From NCBI GenBank assembly GCA_026418055.1, contig JAOACB010000010.1, positions 23,927 through 65,043 on the forward strand: a stretch of DNA of 41,117 bases, given 5' to 3'. Below, in pieces: positions 33,120 through 41,117 of the stretch (its first letter is position 1; each line of letters begins with the position of its first letter). A model generated the notes under the pieces. It saw only the letters and a program-made list of their open reading frames with translations, was not told where the DNA came from and searched no databases. A program made the position numbers and the translations under genes. Origin of the DNA: Fimbriimonadales bacterium. Its GTDB lineage: Bacteria > Armatimonadota > Fimbriimonadia > Fimbriimonadales > Fimbriimonadaceae.

Positions 33120-34460
33120 ATGCCCCGCGCCGCGTTCACCACGCTCGGATGCAAGGTGAACCAGTATGAAACTCAGCGCATTCTCGAGTCGTTCGCAGAC
33201 GCCGGCTTCGAGGTGGTGCCGTTCGACTCCGCTGCCGACGTGTACGTCGTGAACACCTGCAGCGTTACGGCGATCGCGGAGAGCAAGAGCCGGTACACCG
33301 TGCGGCGGGCCCTGCGCGCGAACCCGAGCGCCAAGGTGGTGGTGACCGGTTGCGCGGGCCAAATGGCGCTCAACGAGCGCAGGCCGTTTCCAGAGGCGCA
33401 CCTGGTTGTCCCGAACCCCGACAAAATGCGCACGCTGGAGCACGTGCTGCGGGCCTTTCCGGGGCTCGGCCATGGGTTGGTACCGAAGCCGGCGAGCCGT
33501 CGGGGTCTCGGATCCGCCTGGAAGGGTCGGACCCGCGCGACGGTGAAGATCCAGGACGGGTGCAACATCTTCTGCAGCTACTGCTCCATCCCCTACACGC
33601 GGCCGCACATGACCAGCCGCCCCGCCGCCGAGGTGCTGAGCGAGGTCGAGCGCCTGGTGGAGATGGGCTACAAGGAGGTCGTGCTGAGCGGGGTGCTGGT
33701 CGGAGCCTACGGCCCGGAAACCGGGAGCGGCGGCCCGCAGTTCGAGGACCTGATCGAGCTGATGGCCGACACGCGCGGCGTGGAGCGGATTCGGATCAGC
33801 AGCATCGAGATGGGCCACGTCACCTACCGCCTGATGAACCTGATGGCCTGCGGGGTCGTGGTGCCGCACCTCCACCTGCCGCTCCAGAGCGGCAGCGACG
33901 GCGTTCTGCGAGACATGAACCGCCCGTACACGGTCGAGAGGTATCTCTCGTTGCTCGACCTCGTCCGGGAGGTGGTGCCCGACCTGCAGGTCACGACCGA
34001 CGTGATGGTGGGATTCCCGACGGAGGACGAGAGGCGGTTCGAAGAGGGCCTGGGCACGGTGGAGCGCGCCGCGTTCCTCAAGGCGCACGTGTTCCGCTTC
34101 AGCCCACGGCCGGGCACGAGGGCCGACGCGTGGGGCGACCCCGTTCCGCCCGAGGAGAAGCAGCGCAGGAGCAGGCTGATGCTGGAGCTGACCGCCAAGA
34201 CCGGCGAGGCGCAGGCGGCTCGATTCTTGGGCAGACGGCTCAGGGTGCTGGTGGAGGGCAAGTGCCCCCAAACGGGCCTGATGACGGGCTTGGCGGACAA
34301 CTACCTCGAGGTGCGCTTCGCGGGGCCGGTCGACCTGGTCCGGCGCCTTTGCACGGTGGTCGCCTTGGAGGTGCGGGACGGCGTGCTGTACGGGGAGCTG
34401 GCGGCCGACGGCCGATCGTCGGGCGGAGACGGGGATCTGATTCGCGCTGCAGCGCTGTGA
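33120..34460 (+). CDS. mtaB: tRNA (N6-L-threonylcarbamoyladenosine(37)-C2)-methylthiotransferase MtaB-like
   Basis: The 446-residue MiaB-family radical SAM enzyme begins MPRAAFTTLGCKVNQYET, the signature of the MtaB (YqeV) branch. The N-terminal cluster cysteines are Cys11, Cys47 and Cys78; the radical SAM cluster is at CNIFCSYCSIP (148, 152, 155); HLPLQSGSD and the C-terminal TRAM-like domain (FLGRRLRVLVEGK...YLEVRFAG) are present. It adds a methylthio group to t6A37 in tRNAs. ATG 33120 removes an unrelated upstream extension. Separated from lpxK by about 110 bases. Confidence 0.92.
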   Translation: MPRAAFTTLGCKVNQYETQRILESFADAGFEVVPFDSAADVYVVNTCSVTAIAESKSRYTVRRALRANPSAKVVVTGCAGQMALNERRPFPEAHLVVPNPDKMRTLEHVLRAFPGLGHGLVPKPASRRGLGSAWKGRTRATVKIQDGCNIFCSYCSIPYTRPHMTSRPAAEVLSEVERLVEMGYKEVVLSGVLVGAYGPETGSGGPQFEDLIELMADTRGVERIRISSIEMGHVTYRLMNLMACGVVVPHLHLPLQSGSDGVLRDMNRPYTVERYLSLLDLVREVVPDLQVTTDVMVGFPTEDERRFEEGLGTVERAAFLKAHVFRFSPRPGTRADAWGDPVPPEEKQRRSRLMLELTAKTGEAQAARFLGRRLRVLVEGKCPQTGLMTGLADNYLEVRFAGPVDLVRRLCTVVALEVRDGVLYGELAADGRSSGGDGDLIRAAAL

Positions 34461-34493
34461 GTCCCGGATGTGCCCGGGCCGCTCGGCTTGGTG

Positions 34494-34499
34494 CATAAT
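34494..34499 (+). promoter_or_regulatory. Candidate -10 for acpP, with structured leader
   Basis: CATAAT lies 57 bases before the ATG of acpP. The following leader contains GCCGGC three times (34516-34521, 34528-34533, 34534-34539), which can pair with each other and form alternative hairpins. Confidence 0.4.
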
Positions 34500-34556
34500 G
34501 TTCAGGCCGTTTGCCGCCGGCCAGATTGCCGGCGCCGGCGTTCGAAGGTGTCATCC

Positions 34557-34793
34557 ATGTCTCAGGAAATTCTGGATCGCGTTCGCAAGATCGTCGTCAA
34601 CGCTCTGAGCGTCAAGGAGGAGGAGGTCGTGGAGAGCGCCTCGTTCGAGGAGGACCTCGGGGCGGACTCGCTGGACGTGGTGGAGCTGGCCATGGCCCTC
34701 GAGGAGGAGTTCGGCATCGACATCCCTGACGACGACGTGAACAGCATCAAGACGGTGGGCGACGCCGTCAAGTACATCAGCGGCAAGGTATGA
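34557..34793 (+). CDS. acpP: Acyl carrier protein
   Basis: The 78-residue acidic protein has the phosphopantetheine site [10 protein letters not shown] (Ser38) and typical helices ([36 protein letters not shown]). It carries the growing acyl chain in fatty-acid synthesis and supplies lipid A acyltransferases and lipoate synthesis. Its TGA overlaps the ATG of fabF (ATGA). Confidence 0.96.
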   Translation: MSQEILDRVRKIVVNALSVKEEEVVESASFEEDLGADSLDVVELAMALEEEFGIDIPDDDVNSIKTVGDAVKYISGKV

Positions 34794-36043
34794 GCGACGG
34801 CTCCCGCTCCTCCGGGCGGGTGGTCGTCACCGGCCTCGGGGTGGTCACCCCGCTGGGCGTCGGCGTCGGACCGACTTGGGAGGCGCTGAAAGCGGGCAAG
34901 AACGCCATCGCGCGCATCACGCACCTCGATCCGTCCGAATACAGCACGCAGATCGCTGCGGAAGTCCGAGACTTCAACGCCGAGGACTTCCTCGAACGCA
35001 AGGAGGCCCGGCGCGTCGATCGGTTCATCGCGCTGGCCGTGGCGGCTGCCTCGATGGCCATCGAGGACGCCGCTCTGAAGATCTCCGACGACGAGACGTT
35101 CGACGTCGGGGTGCTGGTCAGCTCGGGCATCGGCGGACTCACGTTCCTCGGCGAGCAGTACAAGCGCATGCTCGAGGGTGGCCCGTCGAAGGTCTCGCCG
35201 TTCCTGGTGCCCTACATGATCCCGGACATGGCTTCCGGGTACATCTCGATCCTCAATGGATACCGGGGGCCCAACCTTTGCGTGGTGACGGCCTGCGCCA
35301 CCGGCGCCCACTCGATCGGAGAGGCGGCGCACGTCATCCGCAGGGGCGACGCGAAGGTGATGCTGGCAGGCGGCAGCGAGGCGCCTGTGAACCCGATCAG
35401 CCTCGCGGCCTTCTGCGCCGCGCGCGCCATGAGCACGCGCAACGACGATCCCGAGCACGCCTCGCGGCCCTTCGACAAGGATCGGGACGGCTTCGTGATG
35501 GGTGAGGGAGCCGGCGTGATCGTGCTGGAGGACTACGACTACGCGGTGGCCAGGGGCGCCAGGATCTACGCCGAGCTGGTCGGCTACGGACTGAGCGGCG
35601 ACGCCTACCACATCACCCAGCCCGATCCCGACTCGCGCGGGGCGGTGCGCTCGATGGCGATGGCGCTCGAGTCGGCGGGCCTGAAGCCCGAAGAGGTCGA
35701 CTACATCAACGCCCACGGCACGTCGACCTACTACAACGACAAGGGGGAGACGGAGGCGATCAAGAGGGTGTTCGGCGAGGCCGCCTATCGCGTGCCGGTG
35801 AGCAGCACCAAGTCGATGCACGGGCACCTGCTGGGTGCGGCCGGCGCGGTCGAGGCGGTGGCCTGCCTCAAGGCGATCGAAGAGGGCGTCCTCCCGCCGA
35901 CCATCAACTACGAGAACCCCGACCCCGAGGGCGACCTCGACTACGTTCCGAACGTGGCCCGCAAGGCCGAAGTCAACGTGGCCATGTCCAACTCGTTCGG
36001 CTTCGGCGGGCACAACGCCACGCTGATCTTCCGCAAGCTGTGA
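34790..36043 (+). CDS. fabF: 3-oxoacyl-ACP synthase II
   Basis: The 417-residue KAS II has [20 protein letters not shown], the nucleophile Cys169 in [10 protein letters not shown], His in [11 protein letters not shown] and in [17 protein letters not shown], and [11 protein letters not shown] at the C-terminus. It performs chain-elongating condensation in fatty-acid synthesis. Co-transcribed with acpP. A perfect palindrome after the stop forms a terminator. Confidence 0.96.
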   Translation: MSDGSRSSGRVVVTGLGVVTPLGVGVGPTWEALKAGKNAIARITHLDPSEYSTQIAAEVRDFNAEDFLERKEARRVDRFIALAVAAASMAIEDAALKISDDETFDVGVLVSSGIGGLTFLGEQYKRMLEGGPSKVSPFLVPYMIPDMASGYISILNGYRGPNLCVVTACATGAHSIGEAAHVIRRGDAKVMLAGGSEAPVNPISLAAFCAARAMSTRNDDPEHASRPFDKDRDGFVMGEGAGVIVLEDYDYAVARGARIYAELVGYGLSGDAYHITQPDPDSRGAVRSMAMALESAGLKPEEVDYINAHGTSTYYNDKGETEAIKRVFGEAAYRVPVSSTKSMHGHLLGAAGAVEAVACLKAIEEGVLPPTINYENPDPEGDLDYVPNVARKAEVNVAMSNSFGFGGHNATLIFRKL

Positions 36044-36048
36044 GCTCC

Positions 36049-36074
36049 GAGGGGAAAGGGGCCCCTTTCCCCTC
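36049..36074. terminator. Perfect 26-base palindrome, bidirectional terminator
   Basis: GAGGGGAAAGGGG is followed immediately by its reverse complement CCCCTTTCCCCTC. A further GCTC/GAGC pair flanks it after one C-A mismatch. It separates fabF from the convergent lipoate-ligase-like gene, and the stop codon of that gene overlaps its right end. Confidence 0.8.
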
Positions 36075-36741
36075 AGAGCCTCTCCAACTCCCAACGCAGG
36101 GCTTCGGCGAAGCCGGTCGCCTCCCATCGGGTCTGGGAGTAGGCGGCCGGACGCTCGAACACTGCGGCAGGATCGACGAGGGGCGGACCGTTGGGAACGC
36201 TGGCCTGGGCGAGGACCGCCCTCTGGGTCAGCCGCAGGGCGCATCCGCACACCTTGAGGCCGGTGCGCTCGTCGACCACGTCGTTCGGCGCGATGTGGGC
36301 GAAACAGTCGGCGGTTCGGCCGGCCTGGGCCACGAACGGGGTCCGCTCGGCCAGCGAGGCGGGCACGCCGCAGGCCCTCAGAGCAGACACCAGAGGGGCG
36401 ATCACGCGCCGATACACCCGCTTGAGGGCTCGGGACAACACCACGGGGTCCTCCCCCGGCTCGGCCAGGTCCGCGAGAGGCCAGGCGAGACCGACCGTCA
36501 CATCGTGGCCGTGCAGCACGGCCTTTCCTCCGGTGGGACGCATCACCCAAGGGACGGGGCAAGCCGGAAGAAGATCGCGCTCGGGGCGCTGCCAGTAGCC
36601 GAGGCTCACCCAAGCGCCGTCCCACCCGTACACCCTGCAGCAACGCTCTCCCGCCTCCGCGCGCGAGAGCAGCTCCCGATCCCTGCGCATGTTCTCCGGG
36701 CCGCTCAGGAGGCCCTCGACCGAGAAGCGCAACCGATCCAT
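36073..36741 (-). CDS. Lipoate-protein ligase / octanoyltransferase family protein (LipM/LplA-like)
   Basis: The 222-residue product of the biotin/lipoate protein ligase fold starts MDRLRFSVEGLLSGPENMRR, as LipM proteins do, and has MRPTGGKAVLHGHDVT (residues 67-82), Cys146 in DCFAHIAPNDVV (position of the catalytic Cys of LipM) and Lys163 in GLKVCGCALR. It moves an octanoyl group from ACP to, or ligates lipoate on, carrier proteins. The neighbours acpP and gcvH are a donor and an acceptor of that reaction. I use ATG 36741; a frame start at 36777 would begin with MPGAPPGAPEPP, encoded by a perfect hairpin, and does not match the family. Confidence 0.8.
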   Translation of the reverse strand: MDRLRFSVEGLLSGPENMRRDRELLSRAEAGERCCRVYGWDGAWVSLGYWQRPERDLLPACPVPWVMRPTGGKAVLHGHDVTVGLAWPLADLAEPGEDPVVLSRALKRVYRRVIAPLVSALRACGVPASLAERTPFVAQAGRTADCFAHIAPNDVVDERTGLKVCGCALRLTQRAVLAQASVPNGPPLVDPAAVFERPAAYSQTRWEATGFAEALRWELERL

Positions 36742-36750
36742 CGGAGGTTC

Positions 36751-36772
36751 GGGGGCGCCCGGCGGCGCCCCC
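36751..36772 (-). terminator. Perfect hairpin after gcvPB
   Basis: GGGGGCGCC, loop of four, GGCGCCCCC: a nine-base stem starting nine bases after the stop of gcvPB and ending nine bases before the ATG of the lipoate gene. No T-run follows, so it may attenuate transcription or protect mRNA ends rather than terminate fully. Confidence 0.55.
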
Positions 36773-36781
36773 GGCATCGCT

Positions 36782-38248
36782 TCAGCTCGGACGCCAGCAG
36801 ACGTCCAGGTTCTTGACCGCCGCCGTCTCGTCGAGCCGCCCCACGACCTGCGAGCCCGGCGCGTCGTGCAGCAGCTGCGGGTTCTCCACCGCCTCCCGGC
36901 AGATGGAGCGCAGCGCGTCGCAGAACGCGTCCAGCGTCTCCTTGGTTTCCGTCTCCGTGGGCTCGATCATCAGCGCTTCGGGCACGATGAGCGGGAAGTA
37001 GTTGGTCGGCGGGTGGAACCCGTAGTCGATGAGTCGCTTGCTGATGTCCAGCGCCCGCACGCCGTGCTTCTTGTACGGTTGCGCCGTGAGCACGCACTCG
37101 TGCATGCAGAAGCGGTCGTGGGCGGGGGGTAGCACGTCCTTCAGGCGGGCCTGCACGTAGTTGGCGTTCAGAACCGCGTGGCGCGAGATCTCGGCCATGT
37201 GCTCCCTTCCGAAGGCCAGCAGGTAGCTCAGGGCCCTCACGGCCAGGAGGAACTGGCCGTAGTAGGGCGAGACCTTGCCAATGGACTGGGGAACATCGTG
37301 CCGGAACACGGCACGCCCTCCGGCGTCGCGCTCGATGACCGGCTTGGGGAGGAACGGAGCGAGGTTCGCCTGGACACCGATGGCCCCGCACCCTGGCCCG
37401 CCGCCGCCGTGGGGAGTGCTGAACGTTTTGTGCAGGTTCAGGTGCATGCAGTCGAAGCCGTGATCGGCGGGGCGGGTTGTTCCCACCATCGCGTTCATGT
37501 TCGCTCCGTCGCAGAACACCAAGGCGCCCGCCCGGTGCACCCTCTCGCAGATCTCGACGATGTTCTTCTCGAACAGGCCCAGGGTCGAGGGGTTGGTCAG
37601 CATGAGGGCCGCGGTGTCGGGGCCCAGCGCGGCGTCGAGAGCCTCCAGGTCCGTCAGGCCCTCCTGGTTCGTGGGGATCGGCTGGACGGAGAACCCCGCG
37701 CGCGCGGCGCTGGCGGGGTTCGTGCCGTGCGCGCTGTCGGGCACCAGCACCACCTTGCGGCCATGGTCTCCCCGAGCCTCGTGGTAAGCCTTGATGAGCA
37801 TGAGGCACGTGAGCTCGCCGTGCGCGCCGGCCAGAGGCTGCAGCGTCACGCGGTGGAATCCTGTGATCTCCTGCAGCATCTCCTGCACGCACGCGATCAC
37901 TTCCAGCGCGCCGGGCACGGTCTCCTCCGGCTGAAGCGGATGGATGCCGGCGAATCCGGACAGCGAGGCCACCCGCTCGTTGACCTTGGGGTTGTACTTC
38001 ATCGTGCAGCTGCCCAGAGGATAGAACCCCGTCTCGATCCCGTAGTTGATGTGGCTGAGGTGCGTGAAGTGCCTCAGGACCTCGAGCTCGGAAAGCTCGG
38101 GAAGGTTCAGCTCGGTTCGGATCGCGCCGAGCTCGTTCTGCAGGTCCACCTCGGGTGTGGTCGGCGCGGGAAGGTTGCATCCAACGCGTCCCGGCCGGGA
38201 CTTCTCGAACAACAGCCTCATGTCGGGGACGTTCTTGGTGCGGCTCAT
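36782..38248 (-). CDS. gcvPB: Glycine dehydrogenase (decarboxylating) subunit 2
   Basis: The 488-residue C-terminal half of P protein has FTHLSHINYGIETGFYPLGS, CTMKYNPKVNERVASLSGFA, PDSAHGTNPASAARAG, CDGANMNAMVG and the PLP site MHLNLHKTFSTPHGGGGPG (Lys274). With GcvPA it decarboxylates glycine and passes the aminomethyl group to lipoylated GcvH. GGAGG precedes the ATG by eight bases, and the ATG overlaps the stop of gcvPA. Confidence 0.96.
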   Translation of the reverse strand: MSRTKNVPDMRLLFEKSRPGRVGCNLPAPTTPEVDLQNELGAIRTELNLPELSELEVLRHFTHLSHINYGIETGFYPLGSCTMKYNPKVNERVASLSGFAGIHPLQPEETVPGALEVIACVQEMLQEITGFHRVTLQPLAGAHGELTCLMLIKAYHEARGDHGRKVVLVPDSAHGTNPASAARAGFSVQPIPTNQEGLTDLEALDAALGPDTAALMLTNPSTLGLFEKNIVEICERVHRAGALVFCDGANMNAMVGTTRPADHGFDCMHLNLHKTFSTPHGGGGPGCGAIGVQANLAPFLPKPVIERDAGGRAVFRHDVPQSIGKVSPYYGQFLLAVRALSYLLAFGREHMAEISRHAVLNANYVQARLKDVLPPAHDRFCMHECVLTAQPYKKHGVRALDISKRLIDYGFHPPTNYFPLIVPEALMIEPTETETKETLDAFCDALRSICREAVENPQLLHDAPGSQVVGRLDETAAVKNLDVCWRPS

Positions 38249-39576
38249 GCCAAAGCCTCCTGAAGTTCGTCGGCGAAGCGGTCGATCTCGTCCTTCAGCC
38301 GGCACTCGGTCACCGCCACGAGCAGGCAGCCGTCCATGCCGGGATAGAAAGGCCCGAGCGGCAGACCGGCCATGATGCCTCTGTCGAGCAACCGCCGTTG
38401 CACGGCGGCGGCGTCGCGCCCCAGGTCGAGCACGAACTCGCCGAACACCCGGGCGGGGAAGCGCAGCCTCGCTCCGGCGGTCGTCAACCGATCGATCGCA
38501 TAGCGCGTGTTGCGCACGGTGGTCTCGGCCACCTGCCGCAACCCGTTCTTGCCCAAGGCGGCCAGGTAAACGGTCGCGCATAGGCCCATGAGCGCGGAGT
38601 TCGTGCAGATGTTGGAGGTCGCCTTCTCGCGCCGGATGTCCTGCTCGCGCGTGCGCAGCGTCATGGTGAAACCGGGGTTGCCGTTTCGGTCGACCGTGCG
38701 GCCGACGATGCGCCCGGGAAAGGCCCGCACGAACTGCCTCTTGAAGGCGAACAGGCCGAGCAAGGGGCCTCCGAAGCCCATGGGGATGCCGAGGGGCTGA
38801 CCCTCTCCCACCACGACGTCGGCGTCGAACTCGCCGGGCGGCGGGAGCAGGCCCATGGCGGTCGGATCGGCGGCCACGAGGAACAGGGCGCCGGCCTTGC
38901 GCGCGGCGTCGCGGGCGGCGCCGAGGTCCTCGATGGCCCCAAAGAAGTTGGGCGACTGGACGATCAGACAAGCCGCACGATCGTCGACGGCCGAGTAGTC
39001 CGCGGTGAGGCCCTCGGTGTGCGGCAGCTCCACGACCTCGACGTCGACGGCCCAGCAGTACGTTCGAACCACCTGCCTCCAGACGGGGTGCACGGCCTCG
39101 GAGACGAACACCTTGGGACGACCGTTCAAGCCGTGAGCCATGACGGCGGCCTCGGCCAGCGCGGTGGCTCCGTCGTACATGGAGGCGTTCGCCATGTCCA
39201 TGCCGTACAGGTTCGCCACCATCGTCTGGAACTCGTAGATCGCCTGCAGATAGCCTTGGGAGAACTCCGGTTGGTACGGGGTGTAGGACGTCAGGAACTC
39301 GCCGCGGGAGATCACCGCAGGCACGGTCGCCGGAATGTAGCGGTCGTAGAGACCGGCGCCAAGGAACCAGAGGGTGTTGGCGGACGAGCGGTTCTGCGAG
39401 GCCAACTGAAAGAAGTGCCGCTGCAGATGGTACTCATCCATCGAGGGGGGGAGGTCGAGGGGCTCCCTCAAACGAAGCTCTTCCGGGATGTCCCGGAAGA
39501 GCTCGTCGATCGATCCCACCCCGATGGCCGCGAGCATCTCGCGGCGGTCCGCTTCGGTATGGGGGATGTAGGGCAT
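38245..39576 (-). CDS. gcvPA: Glycine dehydrogenase (decarboxylating) subunit 1
   Basis: The 443-residue N-terminal half of P protein begins MPYIPHTEADRREMLAAIGV and contains FLGAGLYDRYIPATVPAVIS, FLTSYTPYQPEFSQGYLQAI, NASMYDGATALAEAA, QSPNFFGAIEDL and EKATSNICTNSALM. AGAGGAAG lies just before ATG 39576. A longer frame to 39618 has no family support. Separate A and B subunits are typical of many non-proteobacterial lineages. Confidence 0.96.
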   Translation of the reverse strand: MPYIPHTEADRREMLAAIGVGSIDELFRDIPEELRLREPLDLPPSMDEYHLQRHFFQLASQNRSSANTLWFLGAGLYDRYIPATVPAVISRGEFLTSYTPYQPEFSQGYLQAIYEFQTMVANLYGMDMANASMYDGATALAEAAVMAHGLNGRPKVFVSEAVHPVWRQVVRTYCWAVDVEVVELPHTEGLTADYSAVDDRAACLIVQSPNFFGAIEDLGAARDAARKAGALFLVAADPTAMGLLPPPGEFDADVVVGEGQPLGIPMGFGGPLLGLFAFKRQFVRAFPGRIVGRTVDRNGNPGFTMTLRTREQDIRREKATSNICTNSALMGLCATVYLAALGKNGLRQVAETTVRNTRYAIDRLTTAGARLRFPARVFGEFVLDLGRDAAAVQRRLLDRGIMAGLPLGPFYPGMDGCLLVAVTECRLKDEIDRFADELQEALA

Positions 39577-39583
39577 CTTCCTC

Positions 39584-39958
39584 TCAGTCTTCGCACACCG
39601 CCGCGTAGGCGTCGGCATCGAGCAGGCCGGTCGGCTCTCCCTCCACCTCGATCTTGACCATCCAGCCTTCGCCGTAGGGGTCCGCGTTGACGGCCTCGGG
39701 CTTCTCGGCGAGAAGGGCGTTGACCTCCACCACCTTGCCCGCCACCGGCGCGTACAGCTCGCTCACGGTCTTCACGCTCTCCACCGTGCCGAAGGCCTCG
39801 TCCTCGGCCAGGGTGCGGCCGACTTCGGGGAGCTCGACGTACACGACGTCGCCCAGCTCCTTCTGGGCGTAATCCGTGATGCCCACCACGGCGACGCCGT
39901 CCTCCAGGCGCACCCACTCGTGGGACTTGGTGTACTTCAGTTCGGAGGGAATGTTCAT
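39584..39958 (-). CDS. gcvH: Glycine cleavage system H protein
   Basis: The 124-residue lipoyl carrier has KYTKSHEWVRLEDGVAVVGI, GDVVYVELPEVG, the lipoylation site ESVKTVSELYAPVAG (Lys63) and NADPYGEGWMVKIE. It shuttles the aminomethyl and dihydrolipoyl groups among P, T and L proteins. First gene of gcvH-gcvPA-gcvPB(-lipoate gene). The T protein gene gcvT is not adjacent. AGGAA about 6 bases before the ATG serves as ribosome-binding site; TAAGAT on the minus strand (39998-39993 region) may be its -10. Confidence 0.95.
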   Translation of the reverse strand: MNIPSELKYTKSHEWVRLEDGVAVVGITDYAQKELGDVVYVELPEVGRTLAEDEAFGTVESVKTVSELYAPVAGKVVEVNALLAEKPEAVNADPYGEGWMVKIEVEGEPTGLLDADAYAAVCED

Positions 39959-40041
39959 CGGGATTCCTCGCTTTGGGGATAGCCGGAGCGATCTTACCTT
40001 GGGGGCCTCTGGCAGGTAGCATGCTGCGGACGGGTGGACGG

Positions 40042-40752
40042 ATGAGGGTGGGATTCGTCACGCTGTTTCCCGATTTGGTGCGCTCCGCGCTGGCGCACGG
40101 CGTGCTGGGCAGGGCCGCCCAACGGGGCTTGGTCCGGTTCGAGTTCGCCGACCCTCGGGACTTCGTGTACGATCGGCACCGAACGGTCGACGACCGTCCC
40201 TTCGGGGGTTTCGACGGCATGCTGCTCAAGGCGGAGCCGGTGGTCGCCGCTGTGCGGTGGCTCCGCCCCGCCCAGGGCGCAGCGGTGGTGTTCACCGAGC
40301 CCGCCGGAGAGCGCTTCGACCAAGCGGCGGCGGAGGAGCTCTCCAGGAGGCCCGAGGTGCACTTCGTGTGCGGGCGCTACGAGGGCATCGATGACCGGGC
40401 TCGCCAGCTCGTCGCCACCCACTGCCTCAGCTTGGGCGACTTCGTGCTCACGGGTGGCGAGATCCCCGCGCTGGCGATGGCGGACGCGGTGGTGCGGCTG
40501 CTGCCGGGCGTGGTGGGGGCCGAGGGAAGCCTGTGTCAGGACAGCCACGCCGGCGGTCTCCTGAGCGCTCCGCAGTTCACCCGTCCGAGGCGGGTGGAGG
40601 GCTTGGAGGTTCCGGAGGAGCTTCTGAGCGGGGATCACGCCGCCGCGGCGCGATGGCAGAGAGCGCGCGCCCTCCGCCTGACGCGCGCCCTGAGACCGGA
40701 CCTGTTCTGCAAGGCCCGTCTGGAAAAAGGCGACCTGGACCTGCTACAATAG
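40042..40752 (+). CDS. trmD: tRNA (guanine-N1)-methyltransferase
   Basis: The 236-residue SPOUT methyltransferase makes m1G37 in tRNAs. VGFVTLFPDLVRSALAHGVL, PRDFVYDRHRTVDDRPFGG, CGRYEGIDDRA, SLGDFVLTGGEIPALAMADA and APQFTRPRRVEG are all in place. The conserved loop usually read as PYGGGPGM is PFGGFDGM here. ATG 40042 is chosen; an in-frame ATG at 40021 would add seven residues. rplS follows 57 bases later, the usual order; rimM and rpsP are absent upstream, where gcvH is divergent. Confidence 0.94.
   Translation: MRVGFVTLFPDLVRSALAHGVLGRAAQRGLVRFEFADPRDFVYDRHRTVDDRPFGGFDGMLLKAEPVVAAVRWLRPAQGAAVVFTEPAGERFDQAAAEELSRRPEVHFVCGRYEGIDDRARQLVATHCLSLGDFVLTGGEIPALAMADAVVRLLPGVVGAEGSLCQDSHAGGLLSAPQFTRPRRVEGLEVPEELLSGDHAAAARWQRARALRLTRALRPDLFCKARLEKGDLDLLQ
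40721..40750 (+). promoter_or_regulatory. Candidate internal promoter for rplS
   Basis: TGGAAA (40721-40726), 18 bases, TACAAT (40745-40750), overlapping the end of trmD. It would give rplS a leader of about 53 bases independent of trmD. Confidence 0.4.
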
Positions 40753-40809
40753 CCGCTCGGATAGCCAACGCCGGGCATTGTGCCGCCCCGTTGCCGGAGT
40801 TTGACCGCC

Positions 40810-41117
40810 ATGTCGAAAGCAGCCATCTTGCAGAGCGTCGTCCAGCCTTGCCTGAAGCAGGATCTCCCCGAGATCCGCCCTGGCGACACGGTGCGTGCCC
40901 ACGTGAAGGTCCGCGAGGCTGGCAAGGAGCGCATCCAAATCTTCGAGGGCGTGGTGATCGCTCTGAAGCACGGCGGCATCGCCGAGACGGTGACGTTGCG
41001 GAAGATTAGCAACGGCGTGGGGGTCGAGCGAACCTTCCCCCTGCACTCGCCCAACGTGGCGAAGTTCGAGGTGGTGCGCCGCGGTCTGGTCCGCAGGGCG
41101 AAGCTGTACTACCTGCG
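40810..41117 (+). CDS. rplS: 50S ribosomal protein L19, 3' end outside window
   Basis: The first 102 residues of L19 are present: [55 protein letters not shown] and [16 protein letters not shown], where the window ends. L19 lies at the interface of the ribosomal subunits. The start ATG 40810 has no strong Shine-Dalgarno (GGAG lies about 12 bases upstream). Confidence 0.96.
   Translation, partial: MSKAAILQSVVQPCLKQDLPEIRPGDTVRAHVKVREAGKERIQIFEGVVIALKHGGIAETVTLRKISNGVGVERTFPLHSPNVAKFEVVRRGLVRRAKLYYL

Noticed and set aside
39959-40041. Glycine riboswitch before gcvH
   Set aside because: The 83-base gap is too short and lacks the conserved glycine-aptamer elements.

Overview
This is a gene-dense, GC-rich bacterial chromosome segment with no rRNA, tRNA, CRISPR array or insertion sequence that I can see. 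It carries lipid A and heptose-type LPS genes (lpxK, an LpxL-like acyltransferase, two family 9 glycosyltransferases, a heptose-phosphate nucleotidyltransferase), so the cell has an outer membrane. It also has two PEP-CTERM proteins, two subtilases with C-terminal dockerin-like Ca-loop modules, an LL-diaminopimelate aminotransferase, a split glycine decarboxylase (gcvPA/gcvPB) and many GTG/TTG starts with 4-base stop/start overlaps. By inference this fits Armatimonadota (Fimbriimonadia-like) best; a marker-gene tree would decide.

Left part (1-9.1 kb). A plus-strand operon runs from the 3' end of a GH4 glycosidase through a ROK sugar kinase and the three 5-oxoprolinase genes in the order pxpB-pxpA-pxpC, followed by a 155-residue Rossmann-like unknown. 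A small two-helix membrane protein faces it. An alpha-glucan phosphorylase (glgP) converges on a minus-strand unit atpD-atpC-sirtuin, which holds only the beta and epsilon subunits of ATP synthase.

Surface/secretion part (9.5-20.6 kb). It contains a PEP-CTERM protein, a PspA/IM30 membrane-stress protein, a Gfo/Idh/MocA oxidoreductase, a secreted S9 peptidase, two tandem S8 subtilases that share a C-terminal module, and a second PEP-CTERM protein.

Middle (20.6-25.6 kb). An AraC-type regulator is divergent from asd. Then come an orphan 124-residue protein with a strong, probably leaderless promoter, a c-type cytochrome lipoprotein, a diverged DprA-like protein coupled to a purine nucleoside/methylthioadenosine phosphorylase, and a CBS-pair protein.

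Envelope operon (minus strand, 33.0 to 25.6 kb): lpxK > lpxL-like > GT9 > GT9 > hldE-type nucleotidyltransferase > PIG-L/LmbE deacetylase > dapL > folC. Nearly every junction is an overlap, so the genes are probably translationally coupled.

Right part (33.1-41.1 kb). mtaB (tRNA methylthiolation), acpP-fabF (fatty-acid synthesis), a LipM/LplA-like lipoate enzyme next to gcvH-gcvPA-gcvPB (whose H protein needs lipoate), and then trmD and rplS, which runs off the window.

The most interesting signals are the paired C-terminal dockerin-like modules of the subtilases, the zinc-less desuccinylase-type sirtuin coupled to atpC, a recurring TAnnnT-like hexamer 6-9 bases before start codons (candidate leaderless genes), and several small or diverged proteins without clear relatives.
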